A model generated the notes under the pieces. That model saw nothing but the letters and a program-made list of their open reading frames with translations. It was not told where the DNA came from and ran no database searches. The position numbers and the translations under genes were made by a program. From an uncultured Rhodospirillales bacterium (GTDB lineage Bacteria > Pseudomonadota > Alphaproteobacteria > Rhodospirillales > JABHCV01), in contig CALKND010000003.1 in assembly GCA_938092065.1 (NCBI GenBank), positions 1 to 64,000 on the forward strand: 64,000 nucleotides of DNA, in the 5' to 3' direction. This document shows, piece by piece, positions 46,646 through 55,498 of the stretch. The stretch's first letter is position 1. Each line of letters starts with the position of its first letter.

Positions 46646-47652
46646 TGAGATATCTCTGGAATGCCACGCATTGCGGTTGGCATGTGGGTGTCAAACCAGT
46701 CTTTTAAATCGGCAAGCACTGGATTTTCCAACGCGGCTTCAAGCAGCGCCCAGACCCGGGGGATGTGGACAAGATATTCTGGCTTGCCATCACGTTGGCA
46801 AAGCCGTGTGAAAACTCCAATGACTTTGGCGTGGCGTTGGGCGGCTAGGATGGAAAAAGCGATGTCGAACGAGCTTCGATCCAGTTCGGGAAAAGCTGAG
46901 AGGTAACGCTTGATCATCTTGGCTTTTACTCCTGATCCCAAATCACGACGGGCATCTTCTAGCAAGGACATTAAATCATAAGCTGGATGTCCAGCTACTG
47001 CGTCCTGAAAATCAAGTAGTCCGCAGGCCTTTATTCCTGAGCGATCACTCAGCCATATCAAATTATCTACGTGGTAGTCACGCAAGACCAGCGTCTTTGG
47101 TCCAGAATGAATACGGGGGAAAAGTTCCAGCCATATATTTCCATAAGTCTTTCGTGCATATTCAGTAGCAGGGACACCAGCGAAAGCTGGAAAAGTCCAT
47201 TGGGGTGCCATAAAGGCTTCATCAAGCAGGCGACCATTACCATAGGCGGGCAAAGATGGTGGAATGCTCTCACTGCCAGGACGCTTATGTAGGTCAATCA
47301 GCACATCAGTGGCCAACTCATAAAGTGCTATCTCGTCACCGCCTTTTGAAAGAACCTGTGTATAAGTGGTATCACCGAGGTCCTCAAGCAACAGTAATCC
47401 GTCCTCTTCATTTGCTGCAAGGATTCTCGGGGCAGAATAGCCAAGCCAGGTTAAATGCCGGTCAATCGTAATAAATTGATGCACATCTCCGTCAGGTGGC
47501 AGCGAATCCATTAGTACGGCACATTTATCTGACAGCCATAAACGATCATAGCGGCGAAATGAGGCATCCCCGGCTAGAACAGTACGCTCGGCGCCTGCCC
47601 ACCCATTTTGATCAAGGAAAGCCTTAATAATACTGTCGCGTTCAAGGCTCAA
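46642..47652 (-). CDS. amgK: AmgK-like N-acetylmuramate/N-acetylglucosamine kinase
   Basis: 336-residue aminoglycoside-phosphotransferase-fold kinase. The catalytic loop is in VLRDYHVDNLIWL and the metal-binding Asp in LLDFQDAVAGHPAYDL. The N-terminal RRYDRLW segment and position between tsaE and the MurU gene are characteristic of AmgK, which phosphorylates MurNAc at the anomeric position for MurU. Start and stop each overlap the neighbouring gene by 4 bases. Substrate assignment rests on context. Confidence 0.87.
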   Translation of the reverse strand: MSLERDSIIKAFLDQNGWAGAERTVLAGDASFRRYDRLWLSDKCAVLMDSLPPDGDVHQFITIDRHLTWLGYSAPRILAANEEDGLLLLEDLGDTTYTQVLSKGGDEIALYELATDVLIDLHKRPGSESIPPSLPAYGNGRLLDEAFMAPQWTFPAFAGVPATEYARKTYGNIWLELFPRIHSGPKTLVLRDYHVDNLIWLSDRSGIKACGLLDFQDAVAGHPAYDLMSLLEDARRDLGSGVKAKMIKRYLSAFPELDRSSFDIAFSILAAQRHAKVIGVFTRLCQRDGKPEYLVHIPRVWALLEAALENPVLADLKDWFDTHMPTAMRGIPEISQ

Positions 47653-48125
47653 AGAGAAATCCCCTGCAACCGTTTGTACCAGTTATCGCCTGCGGTGATC
47701 ATTGCTTGGCGATGAGATTCGGACGAACCATAACTTAGGGTAAGTTCTAGATGATTACGTGGTAATAGTGAACCCAACCGTTCCGGCCATTCAATTAATG
47801 AGATACCATCGGCAAAAGCATCATCAATGTTCAACTCCAGTGCCTCTCTAGAATTTTCTAGCCGGTAAAGGTCAAAATGAAAAAGCTCCCGCCCATCCTC
47901 AGCATCATATGTCTGGAGAAGTGTGAAGGTTGGGCTTGGCACTTCTGTATCCGATCCACATAGAGCTCTTACAAAGGCACGGGCAAAAACCGTCTTGCCA
48001 GTACCAAGGTCACCTATTAATGCTAGTTGCTCACCATTATTGACTAATTTTGCCAAAGAAACAGCCAGTGCTTGTGTTGCCGCTTCATCTGGCAGTTCAA
48101 TAGTTAGAATTTTCCCCGTTGCCAT
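47649..48125 (-). CDS. tsaE: tRNA threonylcarbamoyladenosine biosynthesis ATPase TsaE
   Basis: 158-residue P-loop ATPase that drives the TsaBD cycle in t6A synthesis. Walker A is in ALIGDLGTGKTVFARAFV, SPTFTLLQTYDA is the conserved second block, and FHFDLYRLE and LIEWPERL are family hallmarks. It is first gene of the tsaE-amgK-murU-addB-addA run (4-base overlap with amgK) and divergent from the ferredoxin reductase gene. Confidence 0.96.
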   Translation of the reverse strand: MATGKILTIELPDEAATQALAVSLAKLVNNGEQLALIGDLGTGKTVFARAFVRALCGSDTEVPSPTFTLLQTYDAEDGRELFHFDLYRLENSREALELNIDDAFADGISLIEWPERLGSLLPRNHLELTLSYGSSESHRQAMITAGDNWYKRLQGISL

Positions 48126-48217
48126 ATTAAAAATAATCCTATTCTTGCTTTCGACACTCTTGCAACAATCGCCGCAAGAGGCGATAACCTGTTTACCCTT
48201 TTAATAAGAGAGTTTCC

Positions 48218-49261
48218 ATGTCAAATCAGACTAATTTAGAGAACAGAACAATTGAAACGGATGTTTGCATTATCGGCGCTGGGCCTGCGGGACTGTTCAG
48301 TGTTTTTGAATGTGGAATGTTGAAGATGTCTTGCCACGTTATAGATGCTCTAGATGCCATTGGTGGCCAGTTATCGGCGTTATACCCTGAAAAGCCTATC
48401 TATGATATTCCCGGATTTCCAAAGGTATTAGCTGCTGATTTAGTGCATGATCTTGAAGCGCAGGTGGCCCCTTTTGATCCTGTATATCATTTGAACCAAC
48501 AGGTAGTTTCTCTGCTGGAAAATCAACATAATCGATGGATAGTGGAAACCTCCAAAGGAACACGTATTAGCACTGGTGCCGTTGTCATTGCTGCTGGTGT
48601 TGGCGCATTTGGTCCAAACCGGCCTCCTCTTGAGGGTATCGAGGCCTTTGAAGGCCAAGGGCCAGGCATTGGCGTTCACTACTTGGTCAAGCGCCGTGAG
48701 GATTTTCGAGGTAAGAAAGTGGTTATTGCCGGTGGGGGGGATTCTGCTGTCGACTGGGCTTTATCCCTAGCCGAAGTTGTGGAAAGTTTATCTATTGTGC
48801 ATCGTCGCCCAAAATTCCGCGCTGCACCTGATAGTGTAGATAAGCTACACAAGCTAGCAGATGATGGTTCTATTGATCTAGTTACTCCGTTCCAATTATC
48901 CGGACTAGATGGTGAGGACGGTATGCTTACTACTGTTAATGTGGCTGATTTGGACGGCAACGAGCGTTCATTGAAAGCTGACGTGTTACTTCCATTTTTT
49001 GGTTTAACGCAGAACATTGGTCCAATAGCCGATTGGGGGCTTAACCTAGACCACAACCATATCACTGTCGCCCAGGAAACCATGGCGACAGACAAGCATG
49101 GTATTTTTGGTATAGGAGATATCATTACTTACCCCGGCAAGTTAAAATTAATTGTTAACGGTTTTGCCGAAGCCGCAACGGCTGCCCATTCAGTGCGTGC
49201 TTATTTGCATCCGGGTGAAGAATTACACTTCGAATATTCAACGACAAAAGGTATTCCTTAA
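48218..49261 (+). CDS. Ferredoxin--NADP+ reductase, thioredoxin-reductase-like type
   Basis: 347-residue flavoprotein with an FAD-binding GxGxxG (CIIGAGPAGLFSVFECG) and an NADPH-binding Rossmann motif (VVIAGGGDSAVDWAL), lacking the CxxC of true thioredoxin reductases. LYPEKPIYDIPGFP and the C-terminal GIGDIITYPGKLKLIVNGFAEA match the type-2 FNR of alphaproteobacteria and Bacillus YumC. It should transfer electrons between NADPH and a ferredoxin or flavodoxin. Single gene between divergent tsaE and convergent divL. Confidence 0.93.
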   Translation: MSNQTNLENRTIETDVCIIGAGPAGLFSVFECGMLKMSCHVIDALDAIGGQLSALYPEKPIYDIPGFPKVLAADLVHDLEAQVAPFDPVYHLNQQVVSLLENQHNRWIVETSKGTRISTGAVVIAAGVGAFGPNRPPLEGIEAFEGQGPGIGVHYLVKRREDFRGKKVVIAGGGDSAVDWALSLAEVVESLSIVHRRPKFRAAPDSVDKLHKLADDGSIDLVTPFQLSGLDGEDGMLTTVNVADLDGNERSLKADVLLPFFGLTQNIGPIADWGLNLDHNHITVAQETMATDKHGIFGIGDIITYPGKLKLIVNGFAEAATAAHSVRAYLHPGEELHFEYSTTKGIP

Positions 49262-49678
49262 GAAGGATAGATGATGATCTTGGGGCTTTCAGATCATATA
49301 TAATTGTGCTTTCTCAATTAAGATCCAGTAAAAACCTTTATGCTGCTGCGACTAGGCCTCAAGTTTAAACTAGGGCCTTATATTGTGTGGGTATAACGAT
49401 TAAGGCACCGCTGGGGTATGGTGAGGTCTTTCAGAGTTAATCAGTTAGGTTTTAGTATGCCTATAAAATGCATATCGAAAATATAACTTTGAGTGGTCTA
49501 GCTCGAAATTATTAACGTAACTAACTATTTCCTAAAAATTAAGTTGCCATAGATGATATCCCTTACCTATTGCGGACTTACAAGCAAAAGCATTGAGCCA
49601 GAGCCACTAGTGAGCCGGATACTCTTCTCTTTGTCATGGGTTAGCGCCTCCTACGTAGTCTATGTACTAATTTGGTTT
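49262..49678. other. 417-base gap between ferredoxin reductase gene and divL
   Basis: Separates two convergent genes. I see only a short ATGATC/GATCAT inverted repeat shortly after the reductase stop, with no U-tract, and an ORF (49553-49822) that overlaps the divL end antisense and resembles nothing. No gene called. Confidence 0.45.
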
Positions 49679-52054
49679 TTAGCCGTTTACAAAGTTCAGG
49701 TTTGGTTGATCATTGTGTTGACTGCCGGTTGCTGGCAGCCTACAGGTAATTGTTGTGCCTTTGCCTTGCGGGGATTTAATTTGAACGTTCCCTCCGTGCA
49801 ACTCAACAAAACGCTTTACTAGTGTCAACTCTAGGCCAGCACCCATCGGCATATGATCGGGTTTCAGATCCGCACCCTCAGAAGTGTGGTTTAATTCTGA
49901 GAGAACATCTGGTTGATCCGTCTTCAAAACACCACTAGTCAAACCGTTGATCATGAAGCTGATAGTACTATCATATTTATCTCCATCGCGGCGTGTTTCC
50001 AATCGCACTGTGCCCTGGACAGGTGATAAATTGACGGCGTTTGATAACAAATAAAATAGCACTTGCTTAAGACGTTTTTCGTCTGCGACTATCCAGCCAA
50101 TATCCGGTGGGCAGTCAAAATCTATTTCGAGGGCTTTACGCCGGGCTCGCTCTTTAATTAAGTTTAAAACAGAGGCCAGCATAGCGTGGATGTCAATAGT
50201 ATCCAGTTCGAGTGTCATCATACCAGCTTCAATACTCGCCATATCAAGAATATTATTTATGACGCTGGCTAATCCTTCGGAGCTATCAAGAATGCCCTGG
50301 CAGTATTCCTTTTGTCGATTATTAAGTTTACCAAAATATTCTTGGGCGAGAATTTCTGCAAACCCTTTTAGTGAAGTAAGTGGGGTTCGAACTTCGTAGG
50401 AAACATTAGCAATAAACTCAGATTTTAGGCGATTAGCTTGGCTCATGGCATCAGCCCGTTGGCGCAAGGCATTTTCAACACGAGCACTATCTGACACATC
50501 CAGATAGTTAAGCAAAACTGCTCCATCGGGAAGTGGTGCCGATGAATAATCCAATACCACACCATCAATCAACTTGATTCGCCCGCTAGTTGTCTGACGG
50601 CTAAAGAATTGGTTCATTGTATTTTTTACATATGAGATCCAGTCGTCGTTAGTCCATGTTTCAATTCCAGCTATTTTCAGCCTAGTCTGATTGATAACAT
50701 CACTTAGATGCGGTGTGCCGATAAGCTCTGATAGAGGAAGGCCCCATAACTGAGAAAAGGCTGGGTTTGATAATTTCAATTTACCATCACTCCCAAACAC
50801 TGCGATACCTTCATGCAAATTATCCAAGGTTTCGCGTTGAACCGCATTTAGAGTTTTTAAGGAACGCTCTAGATTTAGGCGCTCGCTAACGTCGTCGAAA
50901 GAAAATATGAGACCGCCTGCCGAATATGGGCCAACGATTTTTCGAAGGGTTCTGCCGTCGGGCAGGTGAAGTAGGCTTTCACGGGGTCCGCTAAGATTGC
51001 TGAAAAAGCTTTTTTGTTCTTCCTTAAATATGCGAAAGTTGGCAACTTCGGGCAGTTGTCTTGTATCACGTAAGCGGTCAAGAATTCCACTTAAAGAAGG
51101 CGCATTAGCCAACCACTGAGAGTCAAACTGCCAAAGAGATGCGTAGGCGCCATTGCAAAATATTAAGCGCCTATCCGAGCCAAAAATGGCAATAGCTGTA
51201 CTCAAATTTTCGAGAACTTCATCACGAGCTAGATTGATACTCATTTTAGATTTCAAAATAGCTGGAATTTTGCTGTTTATAATTTGTTTCTGAGCAAAGC
51301 CAATCGTTCCACTCCAACCATAGGCTGGAACCTCGCTGACATTAAATGGAATGCTATCAATATATATTAAGTCTGAGATAGTATCATTACCTGAGCGTGC
51401 TGTTTCTGCGATCTTTTTACTAGTTTGGCTGGCTCTAATAAGCCCTTCGGCAGTGTTGGAGAAAACAACAGTCAGTGCGCTATCCCTAATCCACACCGGT
51501 AGAGGCAGGGCATCAAGAAGTTGACGGAAGTGATCTTGGGCTGCCACATCCTCAGAAGGACGAGGAGAATAATGTATACTTGGCTCATTGGTAACATCGC
51601 GCATCCACATAAGGTCATTAAGAAGACTTCCATCTAGTTTGGTTGTCCTCATTCCAGTTGCCTGAATGGTGCGCTTGCCTATATTTAAAAGTAGATTAAA
51701 TGACATGCCCATGCTGTGCAGTTGCTGAGTAGCGTTGGTAAGGGCACGTGCTTCACAGTAAGAAAATTTTTCAAGCACGTTGTTAAAGCTGGCTTCAGTT
51801 CCAGCATCTAGCCTTAGAAGAACAGCCAGCCTACGCGAGCACTTTTCATTGGCGTTTTGATGATCCCACAAAAATAGTCCGTCCGGGCTGGAGGCTAGGA
51901 TCTCACGATTTTGTTCGGCTTCTGCCACAAGGCGTCTATTATAGATTTCAAGTTTGATTAGGCGCTTGCCTAGCCACAACAGAAGAGGCACAGCAACAAG
52001 AATGATGCCAAGCAGGAATACTAAAAATAGTTTGTCGTTCAAAAAATTAAACAC
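49679..52054 (-). CDS. divL: DivL-like tyrosine pseudo-histidine kinase with PAS domains
   Basis: 791-residue membrane-anchored kinase-like protein. There is an N-terminal helix (FLVFLLGIILVAVPLLLWLG), then several PAS-like segments (~45-530), a HisKA-type dimerisation region and a degenerate HATPase domain. The phospho-acceptor box reads FIANVSYEVRTPLTS: a tyrosine (residue 553) stands where histidine kinases have histidine. This is the hallmark of DivL (Tyr550 in Caulobacter), which controls CckA/CtrA. The ATP-binding region keeps the N-box Asn (LLSNAVNLSP), but the usual D-x-G-x-G is degenerate (MINGLTSG). Position beside ahcY and near tsaE matches divL loci. The start is a GTG. Confidence 0.88.
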   Translation of the reverse strand: MFNFLNDKLFLVFLLGIILVAVPLLLWLGKRLIKLEIYNRRLVAEAEQNREILASSPDGLFLWDHQNANEKCSRRLAVLLRLDAGTEASFNNVLEKFSYCEARALTNATQQLHSMGMSFNLLLNIGKRTIQATGMRTTKLDGSLLNDLMWMRDVTNEPSIHYSPRPSEDVAAQDHFRQLLDALPLPVWIRDSALTVVFSNTAEGLIRASQTSKKIAETARSGNDTISDLIYIDSIPFNVSEVPAYGWSGTIGFAQKQIINSKIPAILKSKMSINLARDEVLENLSTAIAIFGSDRRLIFCNGAYASLWQFDSQWLANAPSLSGILDRLRDTRQLPEVANFRIFKEEQKSFFSNLSGPRESLLHLPDGRTLRKIVGPYSAGGLIFSFDDVSERLNLERSLKTLNAVQRETLDNLHEGIAVFGSDGKLKLSNPAFSQLWGLPLSELIGTPHLSDVINQTRLKIAGIETWTNDDWISYVKNTMNQFFSRQTTSGRIKLIDGVVLDYSSAPLPDGAVLLNYLDVSDSARVENALRQRADAMSQANRLKSEFIANVSYEVRTPLTSLKGFAEILAQEYFGKLNNRQKEYCQGILDSSEGLASVINNILDMASIEAGMMTLELDTIDIHAMLASVLNLIKERARRKALEIDFDCPPDIGWIVADEKRLKQVLFYLLSNAVNLSPVQGTVRLETRRDGDKYDSTISFMINGLTSGVLKTDQPDVLSELNHTSEGADLKPDHMPMGAGLELTLVKRFVELHGGNVQIKSPQGKGTTITCRLPATGSQHNDQPNLNFVNG

Positions 52055-52090
52055 AATTTCAATTTTAATGGGTGTAACTCAATAAGAAAA

Positions 52091-52117
52091 GGGCGCTCCT
52101 AATTTAAAGGAACGCCC
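52091..52117 (-). terminator. Rho-independent terminator of ahcY
   Basis: On the minus strand GGGCGTTCC-TTTAAATTA-GGAGCGCCC forms a GC-rich stem (one mismatch or wobble), followed by TTTTCTTATT. It lies 29 bases after the ahcY stop and ahead of divL, so divL probably has its own promoter or depends on read-through. Confidence 0.82.
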
Positions 52118-52145
52118 ATCTTAAGTTATTGTTTTGTCTATAATT

Positions 52146-53441
52146 TTAGTAGCGATACGCGTCTGGTTTAAAAGGGCCTTTCTTGGAAAGGTTCAGATAT
52201 TTGGCCTGATCGTCAGTCAGTGTCGTCATTTTAACGCCAAGTTTTTCAAGATGCAGCGAGGCGACTTTCTCGTCCAGATGCTTTGGTAACACATATACAT
52301 CGTTGTTGTAGTTGTCACAATTTTCCCAAAGCTCAATTTGGGCGAGCACTTGGTTTGCAAATGAAGCACTCATGACGAAGCTTGGATGGCCAGTGGCACA
52401 ACCTAAATTCACGAGGCGACCCTCTGCGAGCAGGATAATCCTTTTACCGTCAGGAAACTCAATTTCGTCAACCTGAGGCTTAACGTTATGCCATTTCATG
52501 TTACGTAACGCAGCAACCTGAATCTCTGAATCAAAATGGCCGATGTTGCAGACAATAGCTCGGTCCTTCATTTCACGCATGTGATCGAGAGTGATGACAT
52601 CCTTATTACCAGTGCATGTAACAAAGATATCGCCTTGAGCTGCTGCATCTTCCATTGTGGTAACTTCATAACCTTCCATTGAAGCCTGCAAGGCACAGAT
52701 TGGGTCAATTTCAGTGACCAGAACACGGGCACCTTGATTGCGAAGAGAGGCAGCAGAACCTTTGCCTACATCGCCGTAGCCGCCAATGACAGCTATCTTA
52801 CCAGCAAGCATAACGTCGGTGGCCCGCTTGATGCCATCGGGTAGACTTTCGCGACAGCCATAGAGATTATCAAATTTAGACTTGGTGACGGAATCGTTGA
52901 CGTTTATGGCAGGCACTTTGAGGGACCCTGCCTTAACCATTTCATAAAGGCGATGAACGCCGGTGGTGGTTTCTTCAGATAGGCCTCTTACGTCACTTAG
53001 TAGGTCTGGATAGTCTTCGTGCATCATCAATGTTAAATCGCCACCATCATCAAGTATCATATTTGGACGCCAGCCGTTAGGACCCTCAATAGTTTGTACG
53101 ATGCACCACAGGAACTCCTCTTCTGTTTCACCCTTCCAGGCGAAAGTTGGAATTTCAGCCTCAGCCATTGCGGCAGCTGCTTGATCCTGTGTTGAAAAAA
53201 TATTACATGAACTCCAGCGTAGCTCAGCCCCAAGCTCCACCAAAGTTTCCATGAGAACGGCAGTCTGGATGGTCATGTGGAGACAACCCGCGATGCGAGC
53301 TCCTGCAAGAGGATGCTTGCCCTTGAATTCTTCACGCAGGGCCATCAGACCCGGCATTTCTGTTTCGGCGATGGCTACTTCTTTACGGCCCCAACTGGCT
53401 AATGACATGTCCGCGACTTTATAATCGGCGAAATCGCTCAT
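52146..53441 (-). CDS. ahcY: Adenosylhomocysteinase
   Basis: Hydrolyses S-adenosylhomocysteine to adenosine and homocysteine in the SAM cycle. Motifs are the substrate region [33 protein letters not shown], the NAD-binding [14 protein letters not shown], and the C-terminal KPDAYRY. Length is 431 residues, the bacterial short form. AGGAGAG sits 7 bases upstream of the ATG. I looked for an SAH riboswitch in the leader and could not support one. Confidence 0.97.
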   Translation of the reverse strand: MSDFADYKVADMSLASWGRKEVAIAETEMPGLMALREEFKGKHPLAGARIAGCLHMTIQTAVLMETLVELGAELRWSSCNIFSTQDQAAAAMAEAEIPTFAWKGETEEEFLWCIVQTIEGPNGWRPNMILDDGGDLTLMMHEDYPDLLSDVRGLSEETTTGVHRLYEMVKAGSLKVPAINVNDSVTKSKFDNLYGCRESLPDGIKRATDVMLAGKIAVIGGYGDVGKGSAASLRNQGARVLVTEIDPICALQASMEGYEVTTMEDAAAQGDIFVTCTGNKDVITLDHMREMKDRAIVCNIGHFDSEIQVAALRNMKWHNVKPQVDEIEFPDGKRIILLAEGRLVNLGCATGHPSFVMSASFANQVLAQIELWENCDNYNNDVYVLPKHLDEKVASLHLEKLGVKMTTLTDDQAKYLNLSKKGPFKPDAYRY

Positions 53442-53993
53442 ATGAACGCTCTCCTGATGGTTGAAAATGTTGTTAAGACGGCGGGTTTAACAGGGAAACT
53501 GAGGCTTCGCAAGTGCCATTTATTTTGCACACCAAACTTATGGTAGGACGCAAAGTATCTTGGAGAAGACAAAGTTACTTAAGTTAAGCCATAGCGTTAA
53601 AGTCTATCAGTAGAATAGTAATCTGAATGCTATTGACTTGATCCATGATTGTCCGGACGAGGACTTTATAAGGTGATTTTTTTAAGGGGATCATGTGCAG
53701 CTGAATGCACACTGCTAAATATGACTATGTGAGAAACTTTTAGCATCTACAGGTAGGTATCAGAAGTTACGCTTTTTAGGAAGCCGTGCCTGCTTGGGGT
53801 CTTGTCTTTGGAACAAAATTAATTGATTTTTTAATTGGTACTAGTACAAGCCCGCTTATATCAACTTATGCTATTTGGTCGCGTTATTTGCAGATATTTT
53901 ATGTTAAAATAGATTAATCACATTAATTTTAGCTTTGCGCATATCGTAGATAGCAACAAAAAACTACTTTTTTTTGACCTCATTCTAAATACC
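53442..53993. other. 552-base gap between ahcY and ptsH
   Basis: No ORF or relic gene recognised. It must hold the ahcY promoter. A perfect dyad TGTGCA-N6-TGCACA lies at 53694-53711 (listed separately). AT-rich overall. Confidence 0.45.
53694..53711. promoter_or_regulatory. Perfect inverted repeat TGTGCA-N6-TGCACA upstream of ahcY
   Basis: Six-base arms with a six-base spacer (18 bases total), about 250 bases upstream of the ahcY start and downstream of ptsH. The form resembles a dimeric repressor or activator site, but no regulator can be assigned and a chance palindrome is possible. Confidence 0.3.
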
Positions 53994-54290
53994 TTATTCT
54001 TCTTCAAACTTATTGGCGATAAGTTCCAAAAGTGCTTCAAGCGCAGCACGAGCGTCCTTGCCAGAGCAACATATTATAATTTCACTACCCGTGCAGGCAG
54101 CTAACATCATTAATCCCATGATTGAATTTCCAGAAACAGTCTGCTCATTACGAGTGACGGTAATATCAGCTTCGAAGGTCCCTGCAATTTTGACAAATTT
54201 AGCAGCAGCTCGTGCATGTAGCCCACGTTGGTTCAAAATACCCGCAATGCAGGTAAATTGACCATTTTTGTTCGTAATTACAGGTGCCAA
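53994..54290 (-). CDS. ptsH: HPr phosphocarrier protein (regulatory PTS)
   Basis: 98-residue HPr. The phospho-accepting histidine is His25 in QRGLHARAAAKFV. The regulatory serine equivalent to HPr Ser46 is Ser56 in SGNSIMGLMMLA, at the correct 31-residue spacing, consistent with an HPr kinase encoded nearby. It has a short N-terminal extension relative to E. coli HPr. It follows the EIIA-Man gene by 8 bases. EI is not in this window. Confidence 0.95.
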   Translation of the reverse strand: MAPVITNKNGQFTCIAGILNQRGLHARAAAKFVKIAGTFEADITVTRNEQTVSGNSIMGLMMLAACTGSEIIICCSGKDARAALEALLELIANKFEEE

Positions 54291-54298
54291 ACTTACCC

Positions 54299-54694
54299 CT
54301 AAGATAATAATTGTGAGGCTATATTGATGTACTTGCGGCCAGCTTCTTGGGCACTTATGACGGTATCTGCCAAGGAGCTTGACTTTCTTACCGTAGCCAG
54401 CTTGATTAGCATGGGCAAGTTGATACCGGCAATTACTTCTATATTTGTACTGTCGATAACAGAAATAGCAAGATTGGACGGTGTACCGCCGAACATATCT
54501 GTCAGTAAAATAACCCCCTTGCCCTGATCTACTTGAGTTATTTTTTGAAGAATTTCCTTTCTGCGTTGATCTACATCGTCGTCGGGACCAAAACAGACCG
54601 TTGCAACATGTTCCTGATTACCTACAACATGTTGCAGCGCACTGACAAATTCCTCAGCAAGATTACCATGTGTGACTAATACCATGCCGATCAT
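54299..54694 (-). CDS. PTS EIIA component of the mannose family
   Basis: 131-residue EIIA(Man)-type protein. The N-terminal phosphorylation histidine is His9 in GMVLVTHGNLAEEF, and the core strand ILLTDMFGGTPSNLA is diagnostic. There is no attached EIIB, EIIC or EIID, so this is a regulatory PTS phosphate acceptor as in other alphaproteobacteria, rather than a sugar transporter. It lies between ptsH and a decayed rapZ. Confidence 0.93.
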   Translation of the reverse strand: MIGMVLVTHGNLAEEFVSALQHVVGNQEHVATVCFGPDDDVDQRRKEILQKITQVDQGKGVILLTDMFGGTPSNLAISVIDSTNIEVIAGINLPMLIKLATVRKSSSLADTVISAQEAGRKYINIASQLLS

Positions 54695-54770
54695 ATTATA
54701 ATGATATTCCTTTATCAGCCATGATGTGACAAGTGGACTCTTTAATTTTAAGGCCTAGGTCTTAACGTCA

Positions 54771-55438
54771 GCTTTGTGGGCAACAAAGACAAATTGAGTT
54801 TTTCCGCTCATACAAATGAGCGTATTGTTTTAATAACTTCTTACGTGAGTTGCCTAGCTCATTAATAAATGACTTAGTTAGCTTGTTAAACTATCAAGGA
54901 AACTTCGGGCCTTTGCTTAAAGTGTTGTATTTTGCCAATAATTAATTATTTGCTCATTATTATTTTTAAGGTTGAAATTATAATGGGGATTGACAAGAAA
55001 ACGCACGTCAAAAATAAGTTTCACTAGCCTAGCCAAAACTGGAAGCGTCGACAACTCCACCTTCTTAGCTCCTGTACTATTGTAATGGTTTGTCTCCATG
55101 CATAATACTGTAATTGTCCAGTTTGCCTTGTAGGAGCGAATATCAGCTCTTCTCTTTATGTACGGCGGAGTTTTAAATAGTTTTTGCGATCGCGAAACTT
55201 GACTTTTGCGGCAAACTTGAACTTGCTAAATAAAGGACTAGCTCCTTGTATAAGGGGCAGATAACAAAATTACTTATGCTGATAAATGTTTACAGGACGA
55301 TAGCTTTGATTGCTGAGCATAATATGTGTTCTGCTGTGGATTTTCTATAGTGCTATAAAAAGGTTAGTTGTAGATGGCTTTATAACCAATTTTTTTAAAG
55401 TCTTTAAGGGCACAAGTCTTGTAGGGTTTGGGCACACC
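54771..55438 (-). pseudogene. rapZ: Decayed rapZ (RNase adapter / nucleotide-binding protein) pseudogene
   Basis: The 804 bases between hprK and the EIIA gene hold no intact ORF but three collinear minus-strand fragments resembling RapZ, as I know that family. At 55438-55367, GVPKPYKTCALKDFKKIGYKAIYN lines up gap-free with the P-loop start of RapZ (G-x-S-G-A-G-K-S-T-A-L-K-...-I-G-Y-E-A-V-D-N). At 55018-54965, LIFDVRFLVNPHYNFNLK is the diagnostic FDVRFLxNPHY motif, inside the listed 60-aa ORF. At 54839-54771, LYERKNSICLCCPQS then stop resembles YE-x-x-GKS-x-LTI-x-x-GCTGG. The frames differ, stops intervene, the P-loop is destroyed, and fragments 1-2 are about 180 bases too close. The position is exactly where rapZ sits in relatives. 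Confidence 0.82.
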
Positions 55439-55498
55439 ATATTTTTGACAAAATGAAAAAGTATACAGATTGAAAATCAATATCTTATTTGTCTAAAT

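Noticed and set aside
48168-48185. ATCGCC-GCAAGA-GGCGAT hairpin between tsaE and the ferredoxin reductase gene
   Set aside because: Short stem in a divergent promoter region with no U-tract; too little to call a terminator or an operator.
49553-49822. 89-aa ORF between ferredoxin reductase gene and divL
   Set aside because: Overlaps the divL 3' end antisense, no recognisable motif, no ribosome-binding site.
53442-53600. SAH riboswitch in the ahcY leader
   Set aside because: The leader has a clear Shine-Dalgarno but I could not find the conserved SAH-riboswitch core or its paired elements.
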